A stretch of DNA of 64,000 bases from Notospermus geniculatus. Taxonomy: Eukaryota > Nemertea > Pilidiophora > Heteronemertea > Lineidae. The notes below the pieces were generated by a model. That model was not told where the DNA came from and did no database searches. It was given only the letters and a program-made list of their open reading frames with translations. The stretch covers positions 188,771 to 252,770 of the forward strand of contig NMRB01000469.1 in the NCBI GenBank assembly GCA_002633025.1, read 5' to 3'. The stretch's first letter is position 1; each line of letters begins with the position of its first letter. The translations under genes were made by a program, and so were the position numbers. Positions 63,401 through 64,000 of the stretch are shown one piece after another.

Positions 63401-63912
63401 TTTTCCCTTGCAACAACATGTTGAATGGGGGTATTACCTGACAGCGTTTGGAAACAGAAGTTGTTATTCATACACCTGAGATTCAAGTTTGATGTCTTTG
63501 ATATTTTCCAATATGTCAAATTTCGATATTTTCACCACTCTCGTGATATCCAGCATCTGAATTCAGCGAAAACATATCAGACTAGAGGAGTGCATATCTA
63601 GGACTGACTTCAAATACTTTTGATATAGATATTGGAATATCGAAGTGACAAATTTTGCTGAATGCCCTCTGTTCGAATATTAATTCACACCACTGTAAGT
63701 TTCAGAAATCATCACGTAAACTGCAAAGCTGAATTTTCCTTGAGATTTCACCCCAATTTATAGCATGTCTCTTTCTGTGTCTTCCAGTGTGCAACCTGAT
63801 GATGTTGGTGCTCATATCAATGTGGGGAGAACCTATATGAACCTAAAAATGGAACCAGAGGCAGAAAAGGCCTATATGAAGGCACTGGCTCTCATGCCTG
63901 CACCTAAAAAGG
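54353..63912 (+). CDS. TMTC3: TMTC3 orthologue (transmembrane O-mannosyltransferase with TPRs), partial, nine exons
   Basis: Nine exons, all GT-AG and in frame: 54353-54434, 57404-57503, 58027-58142, 60266-60438, 60930-61182, 61819-61967, 62139-62225, 62723-62860, 63788-63912. Diagnostic stretches are [12 protein letters not shown] + [88 protein letters not shown], and tetratricopeptide repeats [14 protein letters not shown] and [18 protein letters not shown]1-4 are ER multi-pass proteins that O-mannosylate cadherins, with a luminal TPR tail; TMTC3 is also tied to ER stress and brain malformation in humans. The conserved segment around FDNPA to ADWSMG is the DUF1736 region. The N-terminal exons (with the usual FDDV and YRPL motifs) were not found in the window, and the TPR tail continues past 64000. 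Introns are full of TIR elements and hairpins. Confidence 0.92.
54932..55041. mobile_element. Long hairpin family, truncated copy in TMTC3 intron
   Basis: The left arm (caaattttcgcaaatttttg, ccaaccagggtcttcctcag) and the apex (tcccagaagtgaacttcacttctggga) are present, but the right arm breaks off after tctactagaaagtgct at 55041, where a TA-flanked element begins. Confidence 0.75.
55045..55268. mobile_element. Tc1/mariner-like MITE in TMTC3 intron
   Basis: TA at 55043-55044 and 55269-55270 flanks inverted ends CAGTACAGGTCACAATT and AATTGTGACCTGTACTG. The interior repeats gagttacgcg/gtaacttac. A TA duplication and CAGT start fit the Tc1/mariner superfamily. Confidence 0.83.
55853..56483. mobile_element. 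Possible piggyBac-like MITE
   Basis: TTAA lies at both borders, with TTAACCCGTTAACTGGG on the left and AATGGGTTAA on the right. The TIR is short and imperfect. It contains cgtcatattacgtcatt and agga.cgttatatcacgtcct. Confidence 0.5.
56847..57165. mobile_element. piggyBac-like MITE in TMTC3 intron
   Basis: TTAA at 56847-56850 and 57162-57165; ends TTAACCCTTTCACTGCC and GGCAGTGAAAGGGTTAA are near-exact inverses (CCCTTTCACTGCC termini). TTAA target and CCCTTT ends are piggyBac hallmarks. It contains the 18-bp palindrome GGGCGACGATCGTCGCCC (56866-56883). Confidence 0.83.
57404..57503 (+). CDS. TMTC3: TMTC3 exon (VGRAEL)
   Basis: Acceptor CTCTCCTTCCAG, donor TTGG|GTAAGTG, ends in phase 1. Encodes [20 protein letters not shown] and a polar [12 protein letters not shown] end. 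Confidence 0.92.
57624..57761. mobile_element. Long hairpin family, intact copy in TMTC3 intron
   Basis: A ~67-bp stem with about three mismatches around a 4-base apex (cccagaag-aaga-cttctggg). Core ttttcgaccccaaccggggt plus cttcctcaggcact, as in the other copies. It lies between exons 57404-57503 and 58027-58142, so it is transcribed with the gene. Confidence 0.85.
58027..58142 (+). CDS. TMTC3: TMTC3 exon (LCKETGIT)
   Basis: Acceptor CGACTTTCCAG, donor AAG|GTAAGAT. Encodes [20 protein letters not shown] then [19 protein letters not shown], a membrane helix and the K-E-x-G-I-T motif. Confidence 0.93.
58761..59827 (-). repeat. Large interspersed repeat, copy D (longest)
   Basis: Reverse orientation in the TMTC3 intron. 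It begins AGCTCACCGGGGTGAGCT (58761-58778) and ends ATGGTCCATGGACCAT (59812-59827). CCRCCAGGTGGC blocks start at 58966, 59258, 59403 and 59548, and a decayed one at 59692. The nuclear receptor-type pair AGGTCA-cag-AGGTCA is at 59109-59123. Confidence 0.85.
59109..59123 (+). promoter_or_regulatory. DR3 nuclear receptor-type site in repeat copy D
   Basis: AGGTCACAGAGGTCA, two consensus half-sites with a 3-bp spacer. The first half-site has the TCA extension (TCAAGGTCA) preferred by monomeric NR5A/ERR receptors. The same site is intact in copies A, B and C (minus strand). Confidence 0.45.
60266..60438 (+). CDS. TMTC3: TMTC3 exon (loop and helix before DUF1736)
   Basis: Acceptor CTTTGATTTCAG, donor AA|GTAAGTAAG in phase 2. 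Encodes a variable luminal/cytosolic loop ([17 protein letters not shown]) and a helix, [19 protein letters not shown]. Confidence 0.88.
60568..60745. mobile_element. GGATCC-ended palindromic element in TMTC3 intron
   Basis: The left end GGTGCGGATTCAAAGGGG and right end CTGGATCCGCCCCTG are inverted. Relatives at 15357 and 31436. Confidence 0.6.
60930..61182 (+). CDS. TMTC3: TMTC3 exon (DUF1736 core)
   Basis: Acceptor TTGACTTTCAG, donor ATG|GTAAGTG. Holds [45 protein letters not shown] and a following helix. This is the most family-specific exon in the set. Confidence 0.95.
61819..61967 (+). CDS. TMTC3: TMTC3 exon ([11 protein letters not shown])
   Basis: Acceptor TCTCATTTCAG, donor AG|GTAAGTG. 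Encodes [20 protein letters not shown] then [14 protein letters not shown], the strongly conserved P.SN..FxVGFVxAERxLYxPSMG signature. Confidence 0.95.
62139..62225 (+). CDS. TMTC3: TMTC3 exon (last membrane helix)
   Basis: Acceptor TTCTTTACAG, donor TG|GTAAGTT. Encodes [20 protein letters not shown] then KTYVRNFDW, the helix before the TPR domain. Confidence 0.92.
62259..62366. mobile_element. Short hairpin element, ATATTCATAA family, TMTC3 intron
   Basis: The left arm GGGCCCATATTCATGAAACT and right arm GGGTTTACGAATATGGCCC are inverted, with ctaagtgtgacac/gtatcacacttt-type inner arms. It lies 33 bp after the exon ending at 62225. Confidence 0.75.
62723..62860 (+). CDS. TMTC3: TMTC3 exon (first TPR)
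   Basis: Acceptor TTTCTTCAG, donor GC|GTAAGTA. Encodes [31 protein letters not shown] and [15 protein letters not shown], one tetratricopeptide repeat. Confidence 0.94.
62943..63145. mobile_element. TA-flanked TIR element in TMTC3 intron
   Basis: TA at 62941-62942 and 63146-63147; ends GACCATTCTC and GAGAACGGTC, with long inner arms (cttccgccgaaatctcaacc / ggttgagatttcggcagaag). Confidence 0.78.
63156..63695. mobile_element. Tc1/mariner-like palindromic MITE in TMTC3 intron
   Basis: TA on both sides; ends CAGTGGTGTGAATTAATATT and AATATTAATTCACACCACTG are exact inverses and extend through cgaacagaggg. Nearly the whole 540 bp is an inverted repeat. It begins 8 bp after the flanking TA of the preceding element and ends 92 bp before the next exon. 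Confidence 0.87.
63788..63912 (+). CDS. TMTC3: TMTC3 exon (second TPR)
   Basis: Acceptor TGTCTTCCAG, donor GG|GTAAGAT in phase 1. Encodes [20 protein letters not shown] and [18 protein letters not shown], the second TPR. The gene continues beyond the window. Confidence 0.94.
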
Positions 63913-64000
63913 GTAAGATGATAATGTCTAGATGACTCTCTTGGTGTTTCCATGACTGAAATTTCTTCATCGTAACATTTTTTCGCCTCGATTGCCCTGA

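Overview
This is a eukaryotic, animal genome scaffold, not microbial DNA. It has spliced genes with GT-AG introns, very low coding density, several assembly Ns (one run of 261) and dense short DNA transposons, palindromes and microsatellites. The gene content fits a marine invertebrate, most likely a deuterostome such as amphioxus or a hemichordate: an exon-rich TMTC3 orthologue close to the vertebrate protein, an astacin peptidase with Cys-rich tail modules, and a three-exon rhodopsin-class receptor. The species call is inference and low confidence.

Layout. 1-27.9 kb holds no host gene that I can support. It is a field of repeats: three large copies of one ~0.9-1.1 kb interspersed family (1466-2354, 2837-3821, 14033-14922), a tRNA-derived SINE, a complete but internally deleted Ty3/gypsy-type LTR element with 225-bp LTRs (8117-11455), and many terminal-inverted-repeat (TIR) elements, some nested. 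27.9-34.1 kb is the first gene island, with two minus-strand genes: an intronless astacin-like metallopeptidase (27993-29186) and a class A GPCR whose three exons (34071-33758, 32429-32224, 30521-30016) join in frame to a 341-residue seven-helix protein. 34.1-49.3 kb is again repeat territory: a non-LTR retrotransposon interrupted by a TIR element with an 8-bp target duplication, a palindromic block beside the assembly gap, a BEL/Pao integrase tail, and a 156-bp satellite. A possible terminal exon of an unrecognised gene lies at 49349-49675. From 54353 to the window end, nine consecutive plus-strand exons of TMTC3 are readable. The 5' exons were not found and the gene runs off the right edge.

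How it fits together. The three host genes are unrelated in function: an ER O-mannosyltransferase-family protein, a cell-surface receptor and a metallopeptidase. Nothing suggests a shared pathway. What links the window is its repeat ecology. The commonest family carries CTCF-like motifs (CCACCAGGTGGCG type) about 145 bp apart and an intact direct-repeat-3 nuclear receptor site (AGGTCA cag AGGTCA) in all four long copies. A second family is a near-perfect 67-83 bp hairpin found in introns of both the GPCR and TMTC3. One copy has a 17-bp target duplication and an empty-site paralogue inside the same window. These two families are the most interesting unexplained structures here.
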